Assembly: GCA_020440605.1 (NCBI GenBank)
Contig: JAGRNT010000006.1
Span: forward strand, 1 to 64,000
DNA: 64,000 bases
Source: a bacterium
Lineage (GTDB): Bacteria > 4484-113 > JAFGCY01
Direction of reading: 5' to 3'
Position 1 is the stretch's first letter. The number at the start of each line of letters is the position of its first letter. The notes under the pieces are model-generated. The model saw only the letters and a program-made list of their open reading frames with translations, had not been told where the DNA came from and searched no databases. Below are positions 17,303-24,780 of this stretch, piece after piece. Both the position numbers and the translations under genes were made by a program.

Positions 17303-18592
17303 ATGCAGCGCAGCATTGCACAAGGGCGCAGGAAGTTCGCCGGATTGGTAGGCGTACTACTGCTGATCTGGCTCGCCGGGACTCTGTGGTTCCCGGCGCA
17401 GGCTGATTCGAAGCAGGGCTTCCGCAGGGCCTGGACGTATGAGTCCCGCGATGGACGCTGGATGATCCTGCCCCAGGTGGACGAGGGCGTGCTGCTGAAG
17501 TCCTTCGGTGGCAACGACTGCAGACTGCAGCTGGTGGACAGACAGGGGCAGCAGGCATGGCAGAACAACCTGGGCGTGGAATTGGGCTTTGGCGGAGCCT
17601 ACCAGCGGGAACAGTCCATCTACGTCACTGTTCGCAATGGCGGCCTGATTTGCATCGGTGAAGATGGCCGGATCGCCTGGCGGTTTGCAGCCGACTACAA
17701 CGCCTTCGAAAGCCAGTTGGATCAGGAACCGCTGGCAACTGCGGAACACTACTCACGCGCGGGATTCCTCGTCTATGGCGTGGCCGCGGATGGCAGCCGC
17801 TGCTGGACCAGACTGGCTGACAATGGCTTCATGTCGAACTCGGATGGTGATTGTGCAACCCTCTTCGGTGAGTTCTGCAGCCTGGAGTCAGATTATGAGG
17901 GCATCAAGGTCTGGTTCCCGGATGGGCATCGGGAAACATTCCTGCCGGTGGAACCGGTTTCAGCGGATGCAGACTCAGCGGCACATTCCATCTCCAGATC
18001 CTCCCACTCCCAGGCACGTCTGCTCGGAGTACTGCAGAATGGGCAGCTGCTGTTCAGCGACGGAAGCAAGCTGGCAACGGTGGACCGGGATGGAACGACC
18101 TGGCTTGACCTGCCCGGGTTCACTCCCGCTTCCCGCCTGGGCGATACAAGCATTGCAATGCAGGAAGACCACCTGCTCATGACAGCCGATGACAAGCGGC
18201 TGGTGGCGTTTGACGGTGAATTCAGACAGCTCTGGGACTGGGACCCTGCGGAGCTGCAGGTGCTCGGCATCCAGCCCTTCGCCGATGGCATCATATTGCT
18301 GGCGATGGAAAATGACAACCTGTTCCGCAGTTTCAGCCTGCTCGATGCCTACTTGATGAAGCTGAGGTTGACTGTCCAGAAGAGCGGGAACATCCCCTCA
18401 AGAACCGTTCCCGGTTACAGCGCTGCTTCCAACATAAGGCTGCTGTACATCGTCAATGGCGAAGTCATCAGCCGCATTGAGCTTGGCTCTCATGGAGCTC
18501 CGCGCAATGTACAGCTGGCAAGCGATGGCAGCATGGTCTATGTGCTGCAGGGCAATGAGACTCTCCGCGCCTATGAGCTGGAGGGGCCATGA
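17303..18592 (+). CDS. Membrane-anchored beta-propeller protein (429 aa), pair 1
   Basis: ATG at 17303, with TATGCT at 17289-17294 eight bases before it, so the leader is absent or nearly so. Residues 12-30 form one membrane anchor (LVGVLLLIWLAGTLWF). The remaining 395 residues lie outside the cytoplasm and show PQQ-like propeller blades: LQLVDRQGQQAW, LICIGEDGRIAWRF, LVYGVAADGSRCW and LVAFDGEFRQLWDW. Paralogs are 19880-21172 and 22360-23574, sharing the L-L-L-L-W-x-x-G anchor and the ...YGVxxxGxxxW blade. It overlaps the following lipoprotein gene by four bases. There are no PQQ-dehydrogenase catalytic motifs, so a scaffold or binding role as in BamB is more likely than an enzyme. Confidence 0.85.
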   Translation: MQRSIAQGRRKFAGLVGVLLLIWLAGTLWFPAQADSKQGFRRAWTYESRDGRWMILPQVDEGVLLKSFGGNDCRLQLVDRQGQQAWQNNLGVELGFGGAYQREQSIYVTVRNGGLICIGEDGRIAWRFAADYNAFESQLDQEPLATAEHYSRAGFLVYGVAADGSRCWTRLADNGFMSNSDGDCATLFGEFCSLESDYEGIKVWFPDGHRETFLPVEPVSADADSAAHSISRSSHSQARLLGVLQNGQLLFSDGSKLATVDRDGTTWLDLPGFTPASRLGDTSIAMQEDHLLMTADDKRLVAFDGEFRQLWDWDPAELQVLGIQPFADGIILLAMENDNLFRSFSLLDAYLMKLRLTVQKSGNIPSRTVPGYSAASNIRLLYIVNGEVISRIELGSHGAPRNVQLASDGSMVYVLQGNETLRAYELEGP

Positions 18593-19761
18593 GATTGCAT
18601 CCCGTCTTCTTGCTGCTTGTCTGCCTGTGCTGTGGCTGCACTGCGACACAACGCATTCCGGAAGCATCCGTGCTGACTGATCTGGATGCGCCGGACCAGT
18701 TCATTGTGCTGGAAGCCGATGAACTGCTGATCAACTACCAGGGGCAACTGCAGCAGGTCAGGCTGGAGGACTATCCTGAGCCCCAGCCCGTCGGACAGAG
18801 CGGCAAGATGCAGGCCATGCGAATGTCGAGGGCCAAAGACATCGAGATTGCACTCAATGACAGCGGGGAAATGCTGCTCTATGACAATCATGGCTATTTC
18901 TATGTCCCATCGCTGGAACGCCAGACTGAACGGGTGGAGCTGCCGAGGCCGGAGATATTCAGCAAGGCCGTCAAATCAACCTTCCATGGGCCGCATGACA
19001 ACATGGGCTTCCTGACCGGCGGCCCCGTGCTGATGCTGCAGATGCAGATGCTTGTGGCCTATGACAGGCAGGGCAGCATCCGCTGGACATTCATGACGGG
19101 TGGAGCCGCTGACTTCCTGACACAGCCCGATGGCGACAGGCTGCTGCTGCTCAGCGGCGATGGCAATGCCTACTGCATCTCGGACGCGGGTGAGGAGCTG
19201 TGGCGTCGCAGTGGCAGCTTCCAGGCGGCAGTCTCCAGTGCGGGACCGGTGCTGGCGGATGAAGCCAGCGGGAGCATGCTCAGCCTGGACTGGAACGGTA
19301 ATGAGATTTTCAGGCTTGAACGTGGGCTGGATTCTCCATCTCCTCCGGTCGTGCTGGCAAACCCCCTGCGGGATGAAGCGTTCTTCCTCTCCGGAGGAAA
19401 ACTGAGTTGTCACTCCGCGGACGGTACACCTCTCTGGGAAATGCCACTTGAGGACGCAGTCAGTGCCAGTGTTAGTATGTCCAGGGACGGCTATATCTTC
19501 CTCATGCAGTATCCTGAGCGGAGACGGAACCCGGGTAGGTTCCTCGGACGCATTCCAGGCGGCTATAGTGCCAGAGGGAAGCTGGACTGCTTTGATGTGC
19601 TGGGCAGCCATCTCTGGCAATTCAGCAATGATCAGGCTGGACTCAATACCAGCTATCCCGGTGAGCACGGCCGTCTGTTCGCAATCAGAGGCGATCGTCT
19701 GATCTGCATCGGACTGGAGGAAGCCAGTGGCGAACGGGGCAAGGCTGAATCCAGTCAGTAG
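18589..19761 (+). CDS. Beta-propeller lipoprotein, BamB-like (390 aa), pair 1
   Basis: ATG at 18589 within an ATGA overlap with the previous gene; GGAGG lies just upstream. Signal peptide ends LCCGC with the lipid-anchored Cys17. The body has repeated blades with a turn-and-Trp pattern: MLVAYDRQGSIRWTF, AYCISDAGEELWRR, MLSLDWNGNEIFRL and LSCHSADGTPLWEM, ending in LDCFDVLGSHLWQF. These are PQQ-like repeats as in BamB, which organises outer-membrane assembly; homology of fold is clear, equivalence of function is not. The residue after Cys is Thr, so no inner-membrane retention signal of the Asp type is present. It forms the first propeller pair with the anchored protein upstream and is followed by a 118-base gap. 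Confidence 0.85.
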   Translation: MRLHPVFLLLVCLCCGCTATQRIPEASVLTDLDAPDQFIVLEADELLINYQGQLQQVRLEDYPEPQPVGQSGKMQAMRMSRAKDIEIALNDSGEMLLYDNHGYFYVPSLERQTERVELPRPEIFSKAVKSTFHGPHDNMGFLTGGPVLMLQMQMLVAYDRQGSIRWTFMTGGAADFLTQPDGDRLLLLSGDGNAYCISDAGEELWRRSGSFQAAVSSAGPVLADEASGSMLSLDWNGNEIFRLERGLDSPSPPVVLANPLRDEAFFLSGGKLSCHSADGTPLWEMPLEDAVSASVSMSRDGYIFLMQYPERRRNPGRFLGRIPGGYSARGKLDCFDVLGSHLWQFSNDQAGLNTSYPGEHGRLFAIRGDRLICIGLEEASGERGKAESSQ

Positions 19762-19879
19762 GTGCATTGCCACCATTTCCCCCACTGAACCACATCCGGA
19801 CCGTGAGCGTCCAGGGATACAATTGAAGCATTACGGACCGTCTGCGGACTGAAGCGGGCGGCCGGGACAGGGTGCGGGA

Positions 19880-21172
19880 GTGATCCGCAGGATTCACAGA
19901 TCGATGGTACTTGGACTGGCAACATTCGTGCTGCTCTGGGCTGCAGGCGGGCTGGCCCTGCTTCTGCTCCGGTCTGCAGGACAGGAACTCTCCGAGCGCT
20001 GGTCTAAGCCACTGCAGGGCAACTGGTCCCAGATCCTTGCGGCGGATGTGGATGGCTGCACGGTTTACTGCCCGGAAGGCAGGCCTGACAGACTTTTCAG
20101 ATATTCAGCGGATGGCGAACTGGTCTGGTCAAGGAACATCCTGGTGGACAGCTTCCGCACTCCGGTCCAGCGGATCGGGGAAGTCACCTATGTGATTACC
20201 GCTGCGGGCGAACTGACAGCGATCAGTGAGTCCGGTGATGAGCTCTGGACTTGCCGTCCGGAATTCAGCCGCTATCGCGAGTTGCTGGAGCCACTGCCAG
20301 GTGGCGAGCCAATGGTGTTTCTCAAGGCCGGAATCCTGTTGTACGGAGTGGATGCGGAAGGGCAGCCCTGCTGGGTTGCCAATACGCAGCAGATGTATGA
20401 TCCCTTTGGACTTCCGAGCCTGATCAGTTTCAATGGCGAGTACTCATATTTCCGCAATGATTTCTTCACCGGGAGTGTTTACACGATCAGTGGCGAGCAG
20501 CTGCCGTTGCCACAGCCGGCTGCGGCACCTGAAGTCCGCACTGTCGGCGGGAGACAGACATACGTCGGAGGGCAGAAGCTGGACCTGCGCAGTGTCCTAC
20601 CGGAAGGCGGACTGCTTTACGCACATGACAACAAGCTGGTACTGGTGGACGCTGGAGGGGAGAGAAGCACCGAGCTTGAAAAGGGCAACACGCAGCTGGC
20701 ATACACATCCTCCCCCAACCAGGTTGCTGCCAGTGCTGATCTGTTCTTGTATCCCACCAGTGATGGAGTGCTGCATGCCCTTGACCGCGAACTGATGGAG
20801 GTCTGGAACTATCGCCTGGTCGACTGCAATCTGGTTGACGCGCAGTATTCGGGAGATGCCTTCGTGCTGTTGAACCAGGCAAGTGACAATCTGGTGAGGA
20901 GCCTCGAATTTTTCTCACTCGTGTTTCCGCGACTGGCTTCGATCCTGCCATTTTATTCACTGGCACCAGGACAGCTGATGCCCCAGATGCAGGGAGGTGA
21001 CCAGTTTGAGCTGGCTGTGATCCGGGACGGACGGAAGACGGGGCAATATGAAATCGGCAGCTCTCAGGGATTCAATATCTATTCTGCAATGAAATGCGCA
21101 GGCGGGCAGATCTACCTGATCGGTGCTGACGGCGAACTCAGATGCCTGGTGCCGGGAGGCGGGGATGACTAG
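19880..21172 (+). CDS. Membrane-anchored beta-propeller protein (430 aa), pair 2
   Basis: GTG start at 19880; an ATG at 19904 is possible but shortens the cytoplasmic tail. TACAAT at 19818-19823 is a candidate -10, giving a leader of about 50 bases. One anchor helix (VLGLATFVLLWAAGGLALLL) precedes an extracytoplasmic propeller with blades such as LFRYSADGELVWSR, LTAISESGDELWTC and LLYGVDAEGQPCWV, and ends in LRCLVPGGGDD. It matches the 17303 and 22360 proteins in architecture. The reading frame ends in a TAG that overlaps the start of the next lipoprotein gene by eight bases. Function unknown; likely an inner-membrane partner of that lipoprotein. Confidence 0.85.
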   Translation: MIRRIHRSMVLGLATFVLLWAAGGLALLLLRSAGQELSERWSKPLQGNWSQILAADVDGCTVYCPEGRPDRLFRYSADGELVWSRNILVDSFRTPVQRIGEVTYVITAAGELTAISESGDELWTCRPEFSRYRELLEPLPGGEPMVFLKAGILLYGVDAEGQPCWVANTQQMYDPFGLPSLISFNGEYSYFRNDFFTGSVYTISGEQLPLPQPAAAPEVRTVGGRQTYVGGQKLDLRSVLPEGGLLYAHDNKLVLVDAGGERSTELEKGNTQLAYTSSPNQVAASADLFLYPTSDGVLHALDRELMEVWNYRLVDCNLVDAQYSGDAFVLLNQASDNLVRSLEFFSLVFPRLASILPFYSLAPGQLMPQMQGGDQFELAVIRDGRKTGQYEIGSSQGFNIYSAMKCAGGQIYLIGADGELRCLVPGGGDD

Positions 21173-22310
21173 GCAACTGGCAACGGCAATTCTGCTGCTG
21201 GCCTCCCTGAGCTCCTGTGCAGGATCAGCTTCACCCAGGCAGCAGGAACTGAATATTCAGGGACCAATGCTCGTGATGGAGGGGAACCGCATCCTCAACT
21301 GGCAGGGAACTTCCATGCAGGAGATTGATGCCTTACGGGCGGCTGGCGCAGGGCCACAGTCCAGCCAGGCTTCACCTGGAGGGTACACGCCGTATGGGCG
21401 TGGAGCGGAGGCAATGTTCGCAGGACCGGACGGAATGTTCCTGCTGCCGTTTGACAATACGCAGGGCGGAGTGCCATTGATCAGTGCCGAGGGATTGTGG
21501 CCGCCGGTCTGCCTGAAGCGGCCGGGGGTGGACGAGAGCGCTGGCGGCTTCGGATACTTCGGCTGGTCGCAGTACAGTGACAACCTAGGTTTCATCGGCG
21601 GAATGCCCTACGTGGTGTATGACCAGCAGCAGCTTGTGTGCTTTGATCAGGCTGGGGAAGTACTCTGGGAATACATGGCAGGTTCGCGGGTGAGTATCAG
21701 AGCAGCCTTGGACGGAATGCACCTGCTTGTCTGCGACCAGAGTGGCAGTCTGAGTTGTCTGAACAGCAGTGGCCAGGCAGTCTGGAACAGAAAGGAAGTG
21801 CAGTATGCCCATGCATTCGGGGAGCGGATCCTGCTGACAGAGCTAAGCAGGGATTTGCTGCTGTGCCTGGACTGGAATGGAAACGAAATCTGGAAGCAGA
21901 AAGTGGCTTACAGGGATCAGCCCTATGTGTATTTCGTGCCCGACCTGAAAGGTGATCGCTTCCTGTTGCTGAGGGATGGGGTGATTACATGCCATGATCG
22001 GGAAGGGGAGAGGATCTGGTCACACCACGGTGGTGGCCGAACAATGTTCAACATGCAGCTTGCTCCGGATGGACATGTCTTTGCCCGGATGTCTGGAAGG
22101 GACAACAGCAACAGCTGGTTCGGGGGCAGGATCCGTGATAGAAGTGGTTCCCCCTGGTGCTGGCTCTGTCTGGATCCGCAGGGCAATCCTGTGTGGCAGA
22201 GTGCAATGGTGCACACCAATCAGCTTGCAGCCTTTCCCGGATATGACGGTGTGCTGTTCAGCAGCTCGAATTCCGTGCAGGGCCTGGTTGTGCTGTCCCC
22301 GCCGGAATGA
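21165..22310 (+). CDS. Beta-propeller lipoprotein, BamB-like (381 aa), pair 2
   Basis: The ATG at 21165, preceded by GGAGG, overlaps the end of the previous gene; a longer frame from 21123 would bury the signal peptide. The signal ends SLSSC with Cys18. Propeller blades are very regular: LVCFDQAGEVLWEY, LSCLNSSGQAVWNR, LLCLDWNGNEIWKQ, ITCHDREGERIWSH and LCLDPQGNPVWQS. The block LCLDWNGNEIW is nearly identical to LSLDWNGNEIF in the 18589 lipoprotein, showing recent common ancestry of the pairs. It is expected on the periplasmic face of the outer membrane. No catalytic residues are seen. Confidence 0.85.
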   Translation: MTRQLATAILLLASLSSCAGSASPRQQELNIQGPMLVMEGNRILNWQGTSMQEIDALRAAGAGPQSSQASPGGYTPYGRGAEAMFAGPDGMFLLPFDNTQGGVPLISAEGLWPPVCLKRPGVDESAGGFGYFGWSQYSDNLGFIGGMPYVVYDQQQLVCFDQAGEVLWEYMAGSRVSIRAALDGMHLLVCDQSGSLSCLNSSGQAVWNRKEVQYAHAFGERILLTELSRDLLLCLDWNGNEIWKQKVAYRDQPYVYFVPDLKGDRFLLLRDGVITCHDREGERIWSHHGGGRTMFNMQLAPDGHVFARMSGRDNSNSWFGGRIRDRSGSPWCWLCLDPQGNPVWQSAMVHTNQLAAFPGYDGVLFSSSNSVQGLVVLSPPE

Positions 22311-22347
22311 CGACGACGCATGGGCAATCCGGCAGGCCCCGGTGAGC

Positions 22348-22359
22348 TAGAATCAGTCC
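22348..22359 (+). promoter_or_regulatory. Leaderless promoter (TAGAAT, six bases, ATG)
   Basis: TAGAAT at 22348-22353 is followed by exactly six bases and the ATG at 22360. A transcript starting seven bases after the -10 element would begin at the A of the start codon. There is no purine-rich ribosome site. It starts a separate transcript for the third propeller pair. Confidence 0.6.
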
Positions 22360-23574
22360 ATGGAAACGATGCAGCGCTGGCAGCACAGTGCGGCAATGGC
22401 CGCGGGCCTGCTGCTGTTGCTGTGGCTCTGCGGTCTGCTGATGCTGCAGGTTCTGCGCCCGGGACAGGACAGACTGGGACTGCGATCAGTTTCCACGTTG
22501 AAGCTGGAGCCCCTGCGTACTGAGCCCATGGCGGATGGCAGTGGTGGACTGCTGCTCCAGGAGCAGGGCGGACGCCTGAGTCATATCACTGCAATGGGCG
22601 AACTGGAATGGCAGTTCACGCCTCCGCCGCGCTTCGAGCTGATGAGTGTGCAGCAGGGGGAAGGCATGCTCGTAGTCAGCGGCCGCTGGGGTCGGGCCCT
22701 GGCGATCGACACCACTGGCAACGAGCTGTGGCGCTTTGAACCCGTGCATCATGAAATGGAGCAGAGGCGACTCAGAATGCAGCAGCCGGAGGCCAGCTTC
22801 TACACGATGGCAACGGCCCTGGTCTACGGTCTCGATGAGCGTGGCCAGCTGCTCTGGTTCCTGCAGATTCCCTCCGCGAGCTCGATGCAGTCCAGCCGGC
22901 CCTGGATGGAAATAGACAGCGAAGGTTCGCTGCAGAGCATGGGCAACGGCGGCCGAGTGCGCGTCAGCCCTGAAGGTCGCCAGATCATTGCCGGAAGCAA
23001 CAGCCTGCCCTGGCAGCTGAGCCAGGTTGAGCTGCGCGGGGAGCTGGTGCTGGAGCGCGACGGAGCGGTGAACATCAGTCGTCTGGATGGCAGCCGGGTG
23101 GGCCAGCAACTGGGAGAAGGCAGCCCCTACCGCGATGATGAGCGGCCCTATGCCTGGCTGACGGAGGATGGCTTCGCCGAATGCATTGACGGTGGCTATG
23201 CCCGCTACAGTGTGGATGGCACGCAGCTTCGCCGTGACGATCTGGAGCGCATGGTGCTGGATGCCACGGCAATTGGCGACGAGCAGCTGCTGCTGCATGC
23301 CGGTCCGGCTGAATTCGGCAAGTGGTCTCTGCTACCAGGTGTCTTCTCGGCTGCGATGCGCGGCCAGGATCCGGCAACAGTATTGCAGACGGATCCGGGG
23401 GACAGCTCCGGGCGTCAGGGCATGGTACTGGAGAGTGCCGTGCTCGGCATCCCGGTTGCCATCCCGGGTTGGCTGCAGGGGAGGCTGGACAGCATCCATG
23501 GGATCGGAAGCGAGTATCTGCTTGTCATGGACGACGACGGTGCAGACCGGATTCTGCGGCTGGGGGAACTGTGA
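22360..23574 (+). CDS. Membrane-anchored beta-propeller protein (404 aa), pair 3
   Basis: ATG at 22360 with a leaderless promoter. A short cytoplasmic tail is followed by one anchor helix (AAGLLLLLWLCGLLMLQVL) and an extracytoplasmic propeller: LSHITAMGELEWQF, ALAIDTTGNELWRF and LVYGLDERGQLLWF align with pairs 1 and 2. The C-terminal third is more divergent, with fewer Trp turns, and ends LLVMDDDGADRILRLGEL. The stop TGA shares one base with the ATG of the following lipoprotein gene (TGATG), indicating coupling. Role unknown; probably the inner-membrane half of a propeller pair. Confidence 0.85.
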   Translation: METMQRWQHSAAMAAGLLLLLWLCGLLMLQVLRPGQDRLGLRSVSTLKLEPLRTEPMADGSGGLLLQEQGGRLSHITAMGELEWQFTPPPRFELMSVQQGEGMLVVSGRWGRALAIDTTGNELWRFEPVHHEMEQRRLRMQQPEASFYTMATALVYGLDERGQLLWFLQIPSASSMQSSRPWMEIDSEGSLQSMGNGGRVRVSPEGRQIIAGSNSLPWQLSQVELRGELVLERDGAVNISRLDGSRVGQQLGEGSPYRDDERPYAWLTEDGFAECIDGGYARYSVDGTQLRRDDLERMVLDATAIGDEQLLLHAGPAEFGKWSLLPGVFSAAMRGQDPATVLQTDPGDSSGRQGMVLESAVLGIPVAIPGWLQGRLDSIHGIGSEYLLVMDDDGADRILRLGEL

Positions 23575-24758
23575 TGCGGGTTCAGGCTGCTGGATGCACT
23601 GTACTGCTGGTCTGTCTGGCTCTGGCGCATATGCTGTCCGGCTGCAAGCGGACTGATAACGCGCTGGTTCCAGATGCATCCGTGCTGGCTTCCGGGGATT
23701 ACCCGGGTGGGCATTTTGCGCTGCAGGCTGACAACAGCCTGCGGATGCTGCTGGAGTTCAACACAGGTGAAGTTGCGGCGGATGGAAGCCTGGGCAGCTG
23801 GGATTACTACGGCAGCCGGCCCCTGATGCGGCCGGATCAGGATCTGCGCGCTGACCATGAACTGCTGGCCGGACCGGAGGACTGGCTGGCGACATGCCGG
23901 CGCGACGGGCGGCTGGAGGTCTGGCGGGATGGCAATCCGGAGGAAGGATTCTGGAAGATTGAGGAGCTGTATACACCGCTGCCGCTCTGGCCCGGTTCGC
24001 AGTATCCGGTGGCTGACAGCTGCCGGCTGCTGGAGGAACAGGTGCTCGTCACCGCGCGCGATCAGTCCCTCGTCAGCTTCAATTACAGCGGCGACAAGCA
24101 ATGGCAGTTCCTGATGGGCGCACCGGCACGCCTGCTGTTTGATGATCAGCATCAGCGGATCCTGCTGGCAAGCATGGATGGCAATCTGTACTGCCTGAAT
24201 CTTCAGGGGGAGCTGCTCTGGCAACAACCAAGTGGGGGTCATCAGGCGGACCTGCTCCCGGACGGCATGATCGTGCATCCCGGACTGGAAGGCGGGATCC
24301 ATTGCCGGGATGCGGATGGCAAGCTGCTCTGGGAGTATGGAGCGGAGCTGAAGATTGACGAGCTGCGCTGCAGCGGGGGGCGCGTCTGGTTTGCTGCTGA
24401 AGGACGTCCAGGTTGCCTGGATGCTGATGGAACTGCGCTGGAGCTCGACTGGCCGGAGGAACTTGTGTTGCGCGACATTGTCAGCGGACTCAGCGGTGAG
24501 GTTTTCCTCAGCGGCTTTCCGCATCCGGACAGCATCCAGGCTCAGACTGCTGCTGGTGCGCAGCCGATGCCTGCCACAGGCTGGCTGCTGTGTTTGGATG
24601 AGCAGGGACGCAGGCTATGGGCCTATGACGTCCTGCTGCCGGATGCCGCGATCATTCCGGCGCATGAGCGCCAGTGCTGGTTGATGAGTTTCCAGGGCAT
24701 CGGCACTGGATACTCGCTGCTGCGGATTGGCCTGCCACTAAGCAGCATGGGGGCCTGA
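23574..24758 (+). CDS. Beta-propeller lipoprotein, BamB-like (394 aa), pair 3
   Basis: The ATG at 23574 overlaps the previous stop and yields a signal peptide ending MLSGC with Cys24; a longer frame from 23322 would run inside the preceding gene. Blades include LVSFNYSGDKQWQF, LYCLNLQGELLWQQ, IHCRDADGKLLWEY and LLCLDEQGRRLWAY, a typical PQQ-like/BamB pattern. It closes the plus-strand arm of the propeller locus and is followed 22 bases later by the convergent protease gene. The three lipoproteins differ mainly in the first 100 residues, which may set partner choice; that is inference. Confidence 0.85.
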   Translation: MRVQAAGCTVLLVCLALAHMLSGCKRTDNALVPDASVLASGDYPGGHFALQADNSLRMLLEFNTGEVAADGSLGSWDYYGSRPLMRPDQDLRADHELLAGPEDWLATCRRDGRLEVWRDGNPEEGFWKIEELYTPLPLWPGSQYPVADSCRLLEEQVLVTARDQSLVSFNYSGDKQWQFLMGAPARLLFDDQHQRILLASMDGNLYCLNLQGELLWQQPSGGHQADLLPDGMIVHPGLEGGIHCRDADGKLLWEYGAELKIDELRCSGGRVWFAAEGRPGCLDADGTALELDWPEELVLRDIVSGLSGEVFLSGFPHPDSIQAQTAAGAQPMPATGWLLCLDEQGRRLWAYDVLLPDAAIIPAHERQCWLMSFQGIGTGYSLLRIGLPLSSMGA

Positions 24759-24780
24759 CAATTGTTCCGGGGGCTGAAGC

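Noticed and set aside
7491..24758. Mobile element or phage cargo
   Set aside because: No integrase, transposase, flanking direct repeat, tRNA end or change in base composition was seen.
17303..24758. PQQ-dependent dehydrogenases
   Set aside because: The blades are PQQ-like but cofactor-binding and catalytic residues are absent and the proteins are too short.
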